Source: Pseudomonas frederiksbergensis
GTDB lineage: Bacteria; Pseudomonadota; Gammaproteobacteria; Pseudomonadales; Pseudomonadaceae
NCBI RefSeq assembly: GCF_003732275.1
Contig: NZ_MOBM01000002.1
Span: 1 to 64,000, forward strand
Direction: 5' to 3'
DNA: 64,000 nucleotides
Below, one piece after another: positions 9,073 to 17,014 of the stretch (its first letter is position 1; each line of letters begins with the position of its first letter). The notes beneath the pieces were generated by a model. That model did no database searches, had not been told where the DNA came from, and was given only the letters and a program-made list of their open reading frames with translations. The position numbers and the translations under genes are program-made.

Positions 9073-9119
9073 GTGTTTATTGCTCCATCGTTTTCCCGGC
9101 ATGCCCCTTGCTTTGCCCC

Positions 9120-9211
9120 TGTAGGAGCTGCCGCAGGCTGCGATCTTTTGATCTTCAGCGCCTTCACCGAACATCAAGATTAAAAGATCGCAGCCTTCGC
9201 CCGCTCCTACG
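9120..9211. repeat. Paired REP-like repeat (family C)
   Basis: GTAGGAGCTGCCGCAGGCTG with GATCTTTTGATCTT on the left and an inverted copy ending CCGCTCCTAC on the right. Same family as 16265-16350 and 50016-50098. The gap at 9023-9320 contains only this repeat and the terminator. Confidence 0.85.
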
Positions 9212-9320
9212 TTGCACGGATGGAAGTACATGAACATGGAAGGCCGATGGTCTGGTATTGCGAACTAATCCCGATCATGGCCGGTCAACAACTGCACGTT
9301 CAATCAGGCGGCGACGCATC

Positions 9321-9638
9321 ATGGACAACCCCTTTCAACTCATTACCGATGCCTTTGCACCGGATTATCAAGTCAACCTGAGCATTCAGGGGCTGGACGG
9401 CAGCATCATGCTGACCCTCTCCAAAAGTGGCCGCGTGGCGGCCAAACGGATGATCAGCGCCGAACAGCGCAATGACCCCAAGCGCCTCAAACGCCTGGTG
9501 CAAAGCATTCAATTCGGCATCGCCATCGAACAGGGCCACAGCGCCGTGGCCATCCTCGAAGCCATGACCGACGGCGACAATCGCAACCCGCCGCCGCCAC
9601 TGGTCAAATCCCGCCCCCGACCTTCAATGGGGCTTTAA
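9321..9638 (+). CDS. DUF3509 domain-containing protein
   Basis: A 105-residue soluble protein matching the Pseudomonas DUF3509 family (start MDNPFQLITDAFAPDY, core LDGSIMLTLSKSGRV and KRLIQSIQFGIAIEQG-like). Function is unknown. I chose the ATG at 9321 over an upstream frame extension. Its last four bases overlap the convergent psiE gene, so the two share their 3' ends and there is no terminator between them. Confidence 0.8.
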   Translation: MDNPFQLITDAFAPDYQVNLSIQGLDGSIMLTLSKSGRVAAKRMISAEQRNDPKRLKRLVQSIQFGIAIEQGHSAVAILEAMTDGDNRNPPPPLVKSRPRPSMGL

Positions 9639-10135
9639 ATCTCGCCCTTCTCCACTTCGGGATGCTCACCGGAACCCGCACCGATCTTGCGTTGCGGGTG
9701 TTCGATCTTCACCGAAGGAAACTGCGACGAGGCGTAACGCACCACCAGAATCGAAAACGCCAGCAGCAGAATCCCGCCGCACAGGTAGATGATCCCCAGG
9801 TCCGGCGGATTGTGGTGCGAGACGTTGGAGATCAGCAGTCGCGTCAGCGCAGTGATCGCCACGTAGATCAGGAAGCGCACCGGCATGTGGTTGGTCTTGA
9901 AGTAAATCCCGACCATCGCCCCCAGTTCCAGGTAGATGAACAGCAGCAAGATGTCATCGATCTTGATGTGCCCTTGTTCGAGCATTCCGAGGAATTCCAT
10001 CACCGCCGCCCACGCGGTCACCGCACCGATGGCGAACAGCGCCAGGTAGTGGAAGGTCTCGACGAACAGGTTGCCCAGGGACTCGGCCAATTGATGCACG
10101 TTCTGCCGCAGGTTCTCGGCCCAGTTGATTTTCAC
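9635..10135 (-). CDS. psiE: PsiE-family phosphate-starvation-inducible membrane protein
   Basis: A 166-residue inner-membrane protein with four hydrophobic helices (about residues 25-50, 60-80, 85-103 and 115-135), matching PsiE. The family is known as phosphate-starvation-inducible in E. coli; its biochemical role is not established. I saw no clear Pho box upstream. It is tail-to-tail with the DUF3509 gene, with a 4-bp overlap. Confidence 0.88.
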   Translation of the reverse strand: MKINWAENLRQNVHQLAESLGNLFVETFHYLALFAIGAVTAWAAVMEFLGMLEQGHIKIDDILLLFIYLELGAMVGIYFKTNHMPVRFLIYVAITALTRLLISNVSHHNPPDLGIIYLCGGILLLAFSILVVRYASSQFPSVKIEHPQRKIGAGSGEHPEVEKGEI

Positions 10136-10277
10136 TTTGATTGTTCCTTAGCTCGGTTCGAGCGGATGATGCGGGTTGGACGTGACGGTTGTTCTGCATG
10201 CAGAAAAAAGGCCAGATGCTGTTGGGTGAGATGGCGACGGGCTGCTACTGGACACTTTTGTGGTGTCTGGGCGGACC

Positions 10278-10357
10278 CCATCGCGAGCAGGCTCGCTCCC
10301 ACAAGAGATCTGCGGCGTTCACAAAACCATTGTGGGAGCGAGCCTGCTCGCGATGGG
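10278..10357. repeat. Paired REP element (family B)
   Basis: CCATCGCGAGCAGGCTCGCT on the left and AGCGAGCCTGCTCGCGATGG on the right, near-perfect inverted copies. It lies in the 368-bp gap between psiE and yebG, which also holds the LexA box. Confidence 0.9.
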
Positions 10358-10444
10358 AGCGCCACGGTTCACCTGACAAACCCTGAATTCGGTCTACATT
10401 AAAAAGCCACTACCCAAAGCGCAGGGATTCGCTTATCCTTTTCG

Positions 10445-10460
10445 CTGTATATAAATACAG
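10445..10460. promoter_or_regulatory. LexA (SOS) box of yebG
   Basis: CTGTATATAAATACAG matches the gamma-proteobacterial LexA consensus CTG-N10-CAG with an alternating TA core. It lies 44 bp before the yebG start codon, so the gene should be derepressed by DNA damage. Confidence 0.92.
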
Positions 10461-10503
10461 TGGTCGAAACAGACAACTAATGTGAAGGCATGTGAGGTGG
10501 TGA

Positions 10504-10851
10504 ATGGCCGTCGAAGTGGTATACCGCAGCAGCCGAGATCTGGAGCGCTTGTTCATGGATAAAGCCGAAGCTGACCGTCATGACAAAATGCTCGAACTGG
10601 CCGAATTGCTGGCTGAAGTGTTGCAAAAAGCCGTTCCGTCCCTGACCGAACAGCAAGTGGAAGAAGCCGGGATCTACATGGCGAAGAACCGTGATGTATT
10701 CGCCAAGGCATTCAAGAGCCAGCCGGACGCACTGTCCGAACTGCTGAATGCACCCGCCGAAGCCATTGAACCTGTTGAAGTAGCTGCACCTGTTGAAGTA
10801 GCGGGCGCTGAGCCGACCAAGCCAGCCAAAGCCGCCAAGACACCAAAGTAA
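10504..10851 (+). CDS. yebG: YebG-family DNA-damage-inducible protein
   Basis: A 115-residue protein. Residues 1-75 (MAVEVVYRSSRD, FMDKAEADRHDKMLELAE, EAGIYMAKNRD) match YebG, a small SOS-regulated protein of unknown biochemistry. A low-complexity tail rich in Ala, Pro, Glu and Lys (residues 80-115) extends it beyond the ~96-residue E. coli protein. A consensus LexA box lies upstream and a strong terminator downstream, making a self-contained SOS unit. Confidence 0.92.
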   Translation: MAVEVVYRSSRDLERLFMDKAEADRHDKMLELAELLAEVLQKAVPSLTEQQVEEAGIYMAKNRDVFAKAFKSQPDALSELLNAPAEAIEPVEVAAPVEVAGAEPTKPAKAAKTPK

Positions 10852-10870
10852 GCAATGCCCGAATTGAATA

Positions 10871-10901
10871 GGCCCTGAGTCAAATGGCTCAGGGCCTTTT
10901 T
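10871..10901 (+). terminator. yebG rho-independent terminator
   Basis: GGCCCTGAG/CTCAGGGCC stem with an 8-base loop and a T run. It also lies just beyond the end of the convergent E2 gene. Confidence 0.85.
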
Positions 10902-10923
10902 CATGCCTGCGAGAAACCTGGAT

Positions 10924-12027
10924 CTAGGGTTGTTCCAGCGCCTCGACCAACGCTTTGAAGAACCGCGCCGCCTCGCCGCCGGTGACCACCCGGTGATCAA
11001 AGGTCAGGGACAACGGCAGGATCGGATGCACCACCACTGCCCCCTCGACCGCCACCGGTTCATCGCGGATTGCCCCGGCAGCGAGGATCGCCACTTGCGG
11101 CGGCACCACCACCGGGTTGGCGTAGCGGCCGAACAAGGTGCCGAAGTTCGACAGGGTCAGGGTCGCGCCCATCATTTCCTGGGGCGGGATCGAGCGCGCC
11201 TGCACGTCGGCCCGCAGACGCATCACACCTTCTTTCAAATCCGCCGCCGTGCGCTGACCGACATCGCGCAGCACCGGCACGAACAAGCCGTCCGGCGTAT
11301 CCACGGCAATGCCCAGATCGAGTCGTTCGTGCTGTTTGAGCGCCAGGGTTTTGCCATCGAAGGCGCTGTTGAGCACCGGTTCCACGGCGCAGGCTGCCGC
11401 CATCGCCTTGGCCAGACGAATCAGCGGTTCTCGCGCCTGTCCCCAACGATGCAGATCGGCATCACCGAAAATCGTCACCGGCACCACTTCGGCATGGGAC
11501 CTGGCCATGTTCAGTGCCATGCTGCGTCGCACACCGCGCAGCTTCTCGCCGCCGAAGCGTTCGCGTTCCGTCTGGGCCGCGTTTTCTACGTCGCTGCGGG
11601 TGATCTGGCCGTCCTGGCCGGAGCCCGTTAGTCCGCTCAGTTCAACCCCAAGCTGCCGAGCCAGTTGACGTACCGCCGGCGTGGCACGGTTCGCCAGATG
11701 CTCACGAGTCGAAGGCGCAGCGCCGATAAAAAATGCATCCTCCTGATTCGTACCGCCGCCCTCAAGCCGTCCCACCACGGTGCCCGCATCCGCTTCGCCT
11801 TCGTAACCGAGCAGCGGTTCGCCCACGTGAAGGATGTCGCCCTCGCCACCAAATGTTTTCGCCACCACGCCGTCGTAAGGCGCGGGAATGTCCACCAGCG
11901 CCTTGGCGGTTTCCACCGACACCAGCAGTTGGTCGGCCTTGACGGTATCGCCGACCTTGACGTGCCAGCGGACGATTTCCGCTTCCTGCAAGCCTTCGCC
12001 CAGATCCGGCAGTTTGAAATATTTCAT
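10924..12027 (-). CDS. 2-oxoacid dehydrogenase E2 component (dihydrolipoamide acyltransferase)
   Basis: A 367-residue E2. It has one lipoyl domain (residues 1-78, lipoyl lysine K42 in ETAKALV), a peripheral subunit-binding domain (about 110-150) and a C-terminal acyltransferase domain (about 160-367). The active-site motif reads DHRVVTGG, with H345 present but threonine (T349) where the canonical DHRxxDG has Asp. A strong GAGGAGG lies upstream of the chosen ATG. It is the last gene of the Leu dehydrogenase-E1alpha-E1beta-E2 operon. No E3 gene is linked, so a shared lipoamide dehydrogenase is presumably used. P. aeruginosa has the same gene order; whether the substrate is pyruvate or branched-chain oxoacids is not settled by sequence. 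Confidence 0.9.
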   Translation of the reverse strand: MKYFKLPDLGEGLQEAEIVRWHVKVGDTVKADQLLVSVETAKALVDIPAPYDGVVAKTFGGEGDILHVGEPLLGYEGEADAGTVVGRLEGGGTNQEDAFFIGAAPSTREHLANRATPAVRQLARQLGVELSGLTGSGQDGQITRSDVENAAQTERERFGGEKLRGVRRSMALNMARSHAEVVPVTIFGDADLHRWGQAREPLIRLAKAMAAACAVEPVLNSAFDGKTLALKQHERLDLGIAVDTPDGLFVPVLRDVGQRTAADLKEGVMRLRADVQARSIPPQEMMGATLTLSNFGTLFGRYANPVVVPPQVAILAAGAIRDEPVAVEGAVVVHPILPLSLTFDHRVVTGGEAARFFKALVEALEQP

Positions 12028-12055
12028 CGCAACCTCCTCGGCCTCAGGCGTCTCT

Positions 12056-13045
12056 TCAAGGGTAGTGCTGCATGACGGTGTCGCAGGCATGAAGAATGTC
12101 TTCGACGCCGGGCATGTACAGCGATTCCAGTCGATACAGCGGCGGCGGGATGTCTGGCGCGGTGACTCGCTGGATCGGTGCCTGCAACTCCAGAAATACC
12201 CGTTCGTAAAGGCTCGCGGCGATTTCCGCGCCGACCCCGCAGGAGCGTGGTGCTTCATGCACGATCACGCAGCGACCGGTCTTGCGCACCGAGGCTTCCA
12301 TCGTGTCGAGGTCCAGCGGTTTGATACTGGCGACATCGATCACTTCCGCCGAGACGCCCTGCTCGGCCAGTTGCGTGGCGGCTTGCAGGGTTTCCATCAC
12401 GCTGGCGCCCCAACTGATCAAGGTAAGGTCGCTGCCTTCACGCAGGGTGAAACAGCTGTCCAGCGGCAGGCGCTTGCCGTCATCCAGCAGCGGTTGCGGG
12501 TTCATTCGATAGAGTCGGGTGGGTTCGAGAAATATCACCGGATCCGGGTCGTCGATGGCCGCGAGCAACAAGCCATAGGCCCGGGCCGGCGAGGACGGGA
12601 TCACCACCCGCAGCCCCGGAATATGCGCGAACAGCGCTTCAGTGCTTTCACTGTGATGCTCCGGCGCGCGAATCCCTGCGCCCATCGGCGTACGCATCAC
12701 CATCGGGCAGGTGATCCGCCCCCGCGTGCGGTTGCGCATGCGGCTGGCGTGGGACACCAGGTGCTCCATGGTGGCGTAGATGAAACCCATGAACTGGATT
12801 TCCACCACCGGTTTCAGGCCCTGGGCCGCCATGCCCACCACCAGCCCGCCGAGCATGGTTTCGGCCAGCGGCGAGTCGATCACCCGCTTGAAACCAAAAC
12901 TGTCGCGCAGGCCCAGCGTGGCGCGGAACACGCCACCGTTCACCCCGACGTCTTCACCGAGGACGATGACGTTTTCGTCTTCACTCATGGCCCGATGCAA
13001 CGCCAGATTCACCGCTTCCAGCAGCGTCACCTTACCGTTACTCAT
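12056..13045 (-). CDS. 2-oxoacid dehydrogenase E1 beta subunit
   Basis: A 329-residue E1 beta subunit of a heterotetrameric pyruvate or branched-chain oxoacid dehydrogenase. The transketolase pyrimidine-binding domain (about residues 5-180) includes VLGEDVGVNGGVFRAT and DSPLAE, and the C-terminal transketolase domain follows (about 195-320). I chose the ATG at 13045 (MSNGKVTLLEAVN) with GGGAGG upstream. It overlaps the 3' end of E1 alpha by 8 bp (translational coupling), and E2 starts 28 bp downstream. It forms the thiamine-diphosphate site together with E1 alpha. Confidence 0.93.
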   Translation of the reverse strand: MSNGKVTLLEAVNLALHRAMSEDENVIVLGEDVGVNGGVFRATLGLRDSFGFKRVIDSPLAETMLGGLVVGMAAQGLKPVVEIQFMGFIYATMEHLVSHASRMRNRTRGRITCPMVMRTPMGAGIRAPEHHSESTEALFAHIPGLRVVIPSSPARAYGLLLAAIDDPDPVIFLEPTRLYRMNPQPLLDDGKRLPLDSCFTLREGSDLTLISWGASVMETLQAATQLAEQGVSAEVIDVASIKPLDLDTMEASVRKTGRCVIVHEAPRSCGVGAEIAASLYERVFLELQAPIQRVTAPDIPPPLYRLESLYMPGVEDILHACDTVMQHYP

Positions 13046-14132
13046 GGCCCGAACCTCCCGTCCGGCGCGCCACCCGTTCGAGAAACTCTTCGCGCTGCTC
13101 GGCCAGGGCTTGCGGCCACTGGGCGTAGACATGATCGATCACCGATTCCGGCGCCTGCAGGCCCGCGGCTTCGAAGTTATCCACAGCCCCTTGCACCAAG
13201 CCTTGGCATTCGCTGATCAGTGCCTGTTCGCGACCTTCGTCCCATACGCCTTGCCCGGCCATGAAGCGTTGCAGGCGTTTGATCGGTTCTTCGAGCCAGG
13301 CCTGTTTGACCTCGTCCGCCGACCGGTAGCGCGTGGCATCGTCGGCGGTGGTGTGATCGCCGAGGCGATAGCTCAGGCATTCGAGCAGCACCGGGCCTTT
13401 ACCGTGGCGCGCCCGTTCGAGGGCCGCTTGCACGCGGTCGTAAACGGCGAGCATGTCATTGCCGTCGACTTGCTCGCCGTGGAACCCGGCGCCAATGGCT
13501 TTCTGCGCCAGGGTCGGGGCGCCACACTGGATTCGTCGCGGCACCGAAATCGCCCATTGGTTGTTGTTGATCACAAACACCACCGGCAACTGCCAGGCGC
13601 CAGCAACGTTGAGGGCTTCGAGGAAATCACCTTTGCTGGTTCCGCCGTCGCCGCAGGTGGTGACGGCGACCCGATGTTCGCAGCGGATCTTGAAGGCGCT
13701 GGCGACGCCGCAGGCATGCAGGGCCTGGGTGGCAATCGGCACACAGATCGGGAAATCCTCAGCGACCGCCGGGTCGGCGAAGTCGCTGCCACGTTCATCG
13801 CCGCCCCAATACAAGAGGATTTCTTCCATGCGCACACCGCGCATCAACTGCACGGCGGTGTCGCGGTAATACGGGATCAGTACGTCTTCGGCGTGCATCA
13901 GGCTGCCGACCCCGACACCAATGGCTTCCTGGCCCAAGGTCGGCGCATAAGTGCCGATGCGCCCGGTGCGTTGCAGGGCGACAGCTTTCTGATCGAAAAG
14001 GCGGGTCAGGACCATCTGCCGATACAGGCGCGTCAGCAGATTGAAATCGTCGGCCCAGTCGGGAAGATTGCCGAGTAACTGGCCGTCAGGGGATAGAAAT
14101 CGGGTGTAAGGCAGCTCAACCTTGTGAAGCAT
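13038..14132 (-). CDS. 2-oxoacid dehydrogenase E1 alpha subunit
   Basis: A 364-residue TPP-dependent E1 alpha subunit that decarboxylates a 2-oxoacid and reductively acylates the E2 lipoyl group. The thiamine-diphosphate motif is visible (GDGGTSKGDFLEAL through VINNNQWAIS, about residues 160-190). The chosen start is the ATG at 14132, with AGGAG upstream; a GTG one codon earlier is also open. It follows the leucine dehydrogenase homologue by 123 bp. Annotators often call this pdhA, but the link with leucine dehydrogenase would also fit branched-chain oxoacids. Confidence 0.92.
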   Translation of the reverse strand: MLHKVELPYTRFLSPDGQLLGNLPDWADDFNLLTRLYRQMVLTRLFDQKAVALQRTGRIGTYAPTLGQEAIGVGVGSLMHAEDVLIPYYRDTAVQLMRGVRMEEILLYWGGDERGSDFADPAVAEDFPICVPIATQALHACGVASAFKIRCEHRVAVTTCGDGGTSKGDFLEALNVAGAWQLPVVFVINNNQWAISVPRRIQCGAPTLAQKAIGAGFHGEQVDGNDMLAVYDRVQAALERARHGKGPVLLECLSYRLGDHTTADDATRYRSADEVKQAWLEEPIKRLQRFMAGQGVWDEGREQALISECQGLVQGAVDNFEAAGLQAPESVIDHVYAQWPQALAEQREEFLERVARRTGGSGHE

Positions 14133-14255
14133 CACAGGGCTCCTGGCACGCGTGAGTCGGCGTGCATTTGTCAGGCCCGACGTTTGTGGCGCAGGGCTTG
14201 GGGAGCAATGGCCGGATAGGTTCTCACTCCTTTCAAACTTTTCACCGCTACAACG

Positions 14256-15275
14256 TCACCGGTACAGCACTTTCTCCGCCAACTCATCCGCCACCCGGGC
14301 CGGAGAACGCTTTTCCGCCTGGGCATGGGCGAATACTTCGGTCAGCCGTGAACTGATTTTCGACAGATGCGCGGTGATGGTCGTCAGCTCTTCGCCACGG
14401 TGTTTGAGCGACACGTAGATCAGCCCGCCGGCATTGATCACGTAATCGGGCGCATACAAAATGCCCCGGCGTTCCAGCTGATCGGCGATTTCCAGATGGA
14501 TCAACTGGTTGTTCGCCGAACCTGCGACCGCCGCGCAGCGCAGTTGCGACACGCTGTTACTGTTAAGCACACCGCCCAGGCCGCAAGGCGCGAGTATGTC
14601 GCACGGTGTGCTGAGCAGCGCATCGTTGGCGATCGGATGAGCGCCCAACTGCTCCATGGCCAGCTGCACCTTGCCATGATCGATGTCGCTGACCAGCAGC
14701 TCGGCACCGGCCGCGTGTAGCTGTTCGGCCAAGGCATAGCCGACATTACCCAGGCCTTGAATGGCTATGCGCAGTCCTTCGAGATTATCGCTGCCCAAGC
14801 GGGCCATGGCGGTGCTGCGAATGCCGGCGAATACGCCCATGGCAGCGTGCGGTGCCGGGTCGCCCGCGGCGGTGGTGCTGGTGACGAATTGCGTCTGTTG
14901 GGCGATGCAATCCATGTCCGCCACTGAGGTGCCGGCGTCGATGGCGGTGATGTAGCGACCGTCGAGTTCGTTAATGCAGCGCCCGAAGGCTTCAAATAGC
15001 GCGGCGCGGTTTTCCACATGGGCCGGGCGAACAATCACCGCAACGCCACCGCCCTGAGCCAGGCCCGCCAGGGCCGCCTTGTAACTCATGCCTTGGGCAA
15101 GGCGCACGGCATCCTCGATCGCGGATTCATCGCTGGGGTAAGCAAGGTAACGACACCCGCCCAGGGCAGGTCCCAGGCGGCTGTTGTGGATGGCAATCAC
15201 CGCCTTCAACCCGGTGACCGGATCGACGCTCAGGTGCAGCGATTCAAGGCGAGTGCTTTGCATGAGAGCGAACAT
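14256..15275 (-). CDS. Leucine (Glu/Leu/Phe/Val) dehydrogenase homologue lacking the catalytic lysine
   Basis: A 339-residue member of the amino-acid dehydrogenase family. The N-terminal substrate domain has GPALGGCR and GMSYKAALAGL, with K66 at the substrate-carboxylate position. The NAD domain has GLGNVGYALAE at about residues 175-185. In leucine dehydrogenases the general-base lysine lies 12 residues after the first, in GGGK; here the motif reads GGGVAV, with valine at residue 78 encoded by GTT. D120 (VADMD) is retained. First gene of the E1alpha-E1beta-E2 operon. If active it would link leucine/valine deamination to oxoacid decarboxylation, but loss of the lysine makes normal catalysis doubtful. 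Confidence 0.88.
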   Translation of the reverse strand: MFALMQSTRLESLHLSVDPVTGLKAVIAIHNSRLGPALGGCRYLAYPSDESAIEDAVRLAQGMSYKAALAGLAQGGGVAVIVRPAHVENRAALFEAFGRCINELDGRYITAIDAGTSVADMDCIAQQTQFVTSTTAAGDPAPHAAMGVFAGIRSTAMARLGSDNLEGLRIAIQGLGNVGYALAEQLHAAGAELLVSDIDHGKVQLAMEQLGAHPIANDALLSTPCDILAPCGLGGVLNSNSVSQLRCAAVAGSANNQLIHLEIADQLERRGILYAPDYVINAGGLIYVSLKHRGEELTTITAHLSKISSRLTEVFAHAQAEKRSPARVADELAEKVLYR

Positions 15276-15458
15276 CGTAGGGCTCCCGAATCACTTCTTG
15301 TAGTCGCCAGTATAGGCTTGCGCACAAAAATTGCAGAAGCGCACCGGAATAAGCGGTGCCGCTTTGAACGCTTTCGGACATAACCTGTTACCACCTGTGT
15401 GCGGTACTGGACGAAAACCTGTGACGGGGCTAAAACGAGGCATTGCCCGGAGATTTTG

Positions 15459-16262
15459 ATGACCCCGCGCCAACGTTTTTTCGATTGTCTGCAACGATCA
15501 CCGCCCGCGCTGTTCGAGGCGGCGCTATGGATGGCTGTCGAACACGATAAAGAGCTGGATCCCGAGGCGGTACTGGCGGACTTCAAGGACCTGCAACAGC
15601 GGGTCAGCTATGGGTTGCCGATGCTGCCGGTGAGTGAATTGGCCCAACCGTTGTTGCGGCGAATGAATGACTTGGGGTTCGCCCAGGACGACTCCACGCC
15701 CTTGCGCCCGCAAGTGGCGTTACTCAATAAAGTGCTGGAACGTCGGCGGGGGCAGCCGCTGGTGCTGGGCCTGATTGCGCTGGAACTGGCCAGAAGGCTG
15801 GAGATTCCCATGGTCGGGGTCAACTTTCCCGGGCATTTCCTGCTGCGGGTGCAAGGCGCCGATCATCTGCTCGACCCGTGCGGCGGGCGACGGCTGTACC
15901 CCAATGATTGCCGCGAACTGCTGCAACGCCAGTACGGCCCGAACATGAAGCTCGGCACCGAGCATTTACTGACTGCCGAACCGGTGCAGATGCTGCAACG
16001 GCTGTCGCGCAACCTGCGCCAGTTGTACCTCACGAATGACGACTACATCGACGCCCTGATCGACGCCGAGCGCGTGCTTGAATTGGGCAACGCCAGCGCC
16101 TCCGACTATCTGGCCCGGGCCAGCCTCTATCAACGACTGGACTGCCCGAATGCCGAGCGCTTTGACCTGGAGCATGCATTGCTGCTCAGTGACGATCCGA
16201 TCCAGCGGATTCGCCTGACTGAACGGCTCGGGCATTTGCCGCCGAATTCGGTCGTGCATTAA
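15459..16262 (+). CDS. SirB1-family protein (transglutaminase-like / tetratricopeptide)
   Basis: A 267-residue cytosolic protein of the SirB1 family. A transglutaminase-like N-terminal half (about residues 30-175, including RRGQPLVLGLIALELARRL and VNFPGHFLLR) is followed by a TPR-like helical tail. The family has no established enzymatic activity; the usual catalytic cysteine is absent from the first motif here. The start at 15459 has GGAG 6 nt upstream. The gene is divergent from the leucine dehydrogenase operon and is followed by a REP element. Confidence 0.8.
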   Translation: MTPRQRFFDCLQRSPPALFEAALWMAVEHDKELDPEAVLADFKDLQQRVSYGLPMLPVSELAQPLLRRMNDLGFAQDDSTPLRPQVALLNKVLERRRGQPLVLGLIALELARRLEIPMVGVNFPGHFLLRVQGADHLLDPCGGRRLYPNDCRELLQRQYGPNMKLGTEHLLTAEPVQMLQRLSRNLRQLYLTNDDYIDALIDAERVLELGNASASDYLARASLYQRLDCPNAERFDLEHALLLSDDPIQRIRLTERLGHLPPNSVVH

Positions 16263-16264
16263 AA

Positions 16265-16350
16265 GCAAAAGATCGCAGCCTTCGGCAGCCCCTACATTGG
16301 GATGGCGTACACCCTGTAGGAGCTGCCGAAGGCTGCGATCTTTTGATCTT
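16265..16350. repeat. Paired REP-like repeat (family C)
   Basis: AAAAGATCGCAGCCTTCGGC on the left and GCCGAAGGCTGCGATCTTTT on the right, perfect inverted copies. It lies between the convergent SirB1 and maiA genes and may act as a bidirectional 3' structure. Confidence 0.9.
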
Positions 16351-16366
16351 GTTTCTGACAACCTTG

Positions 16367-17002
16367 TTATGGGGTATCGGGCTGGTTCGCCGGATGGGCC
16401 AGGAAGAAGGCTGGGTGTGTCGCCGCCAATGCCGCCACCCGACGAATTCGCGGGTAGGCTTGCAGTGAAATATTGAAGCGCTCGGCCGCATACAATTGCG
16501 GGATCAAATAGACGTCCGCCAGCCCCGGTTGATCGCCAAAGCAATAACCGATGTCACCAATCAATTGCTCCACCGTCGCCAACCCTTGGCTGATCCAGTG
16601 ACCGATCCACTCCACCACCTGCGGCTCATCGTGTCCCAACTGCCGAAGCTTATTGAGTACGCTGACGTTATGCAGCGGATGCACATCGCAACCGATCACC
16701 GCCGCCACGCCACGCTCATGGGCGCGGGCGGCGAGGTCTTTGGACAGCAATGGCACCTGTGGATAACGTTCCTCCAGGTACTCGATGATCGCCGGTGACT
16801 GGATCAGCAACTCGCCCTCATCAGTGCGCAAGGCCGGCACCCGGCCTTGCGGGTTGATGCCCAGATACGTCGGCTGCCGATGTTCGCCACCTTGCGGCGC
16901 GATCAGGTTGATTGGCAGCGCCTGGTAATCCAGCCCCTTCAACGCCAGCGCGATACGCACCCGGTAAGACGAGGTCGAACGGTAGTAGGTATAGAGTTCC
17001 AT
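16367..17002 (-). CDS. maiA: Maleylacetoacetate isomerase
   Basis: A 211-residue zeta-class glutathione transferase that isomerises maleylacetoacetate to fumarylacetoacetate, using glutathione, in tyrosine/phenylalanine breakdown. The zeta signature SSYRVRIAL is at residues 11-19, with the N-terminal thioredoxin-like domain followed by the helical C-terminal domain. Third gene of hmgA-fahA-maiA, starting 12 bp after fahA. Confidence 0.96.
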   Translation of the reverse strand: MELYTYYRSTSSYRVRIALALKGLDYQALPINLIAPQGGEHRQPTYLGINPQGRVPALRTDEGELLIQSPAIIEYLEERYPQVPLLSKDLAARAHERGVAAVIGCDVHPLHNVSVLNKLRQLGHDEPQVVEWIGHWISQGLATVEQLIGDIGYCFGDQPGLADVYLIPQLYAAERFNISLQAYPRIRRVAALAATHPAFFLAHPANQPDTP

Positions 17003-17014
17003 GACCCGATCCTC

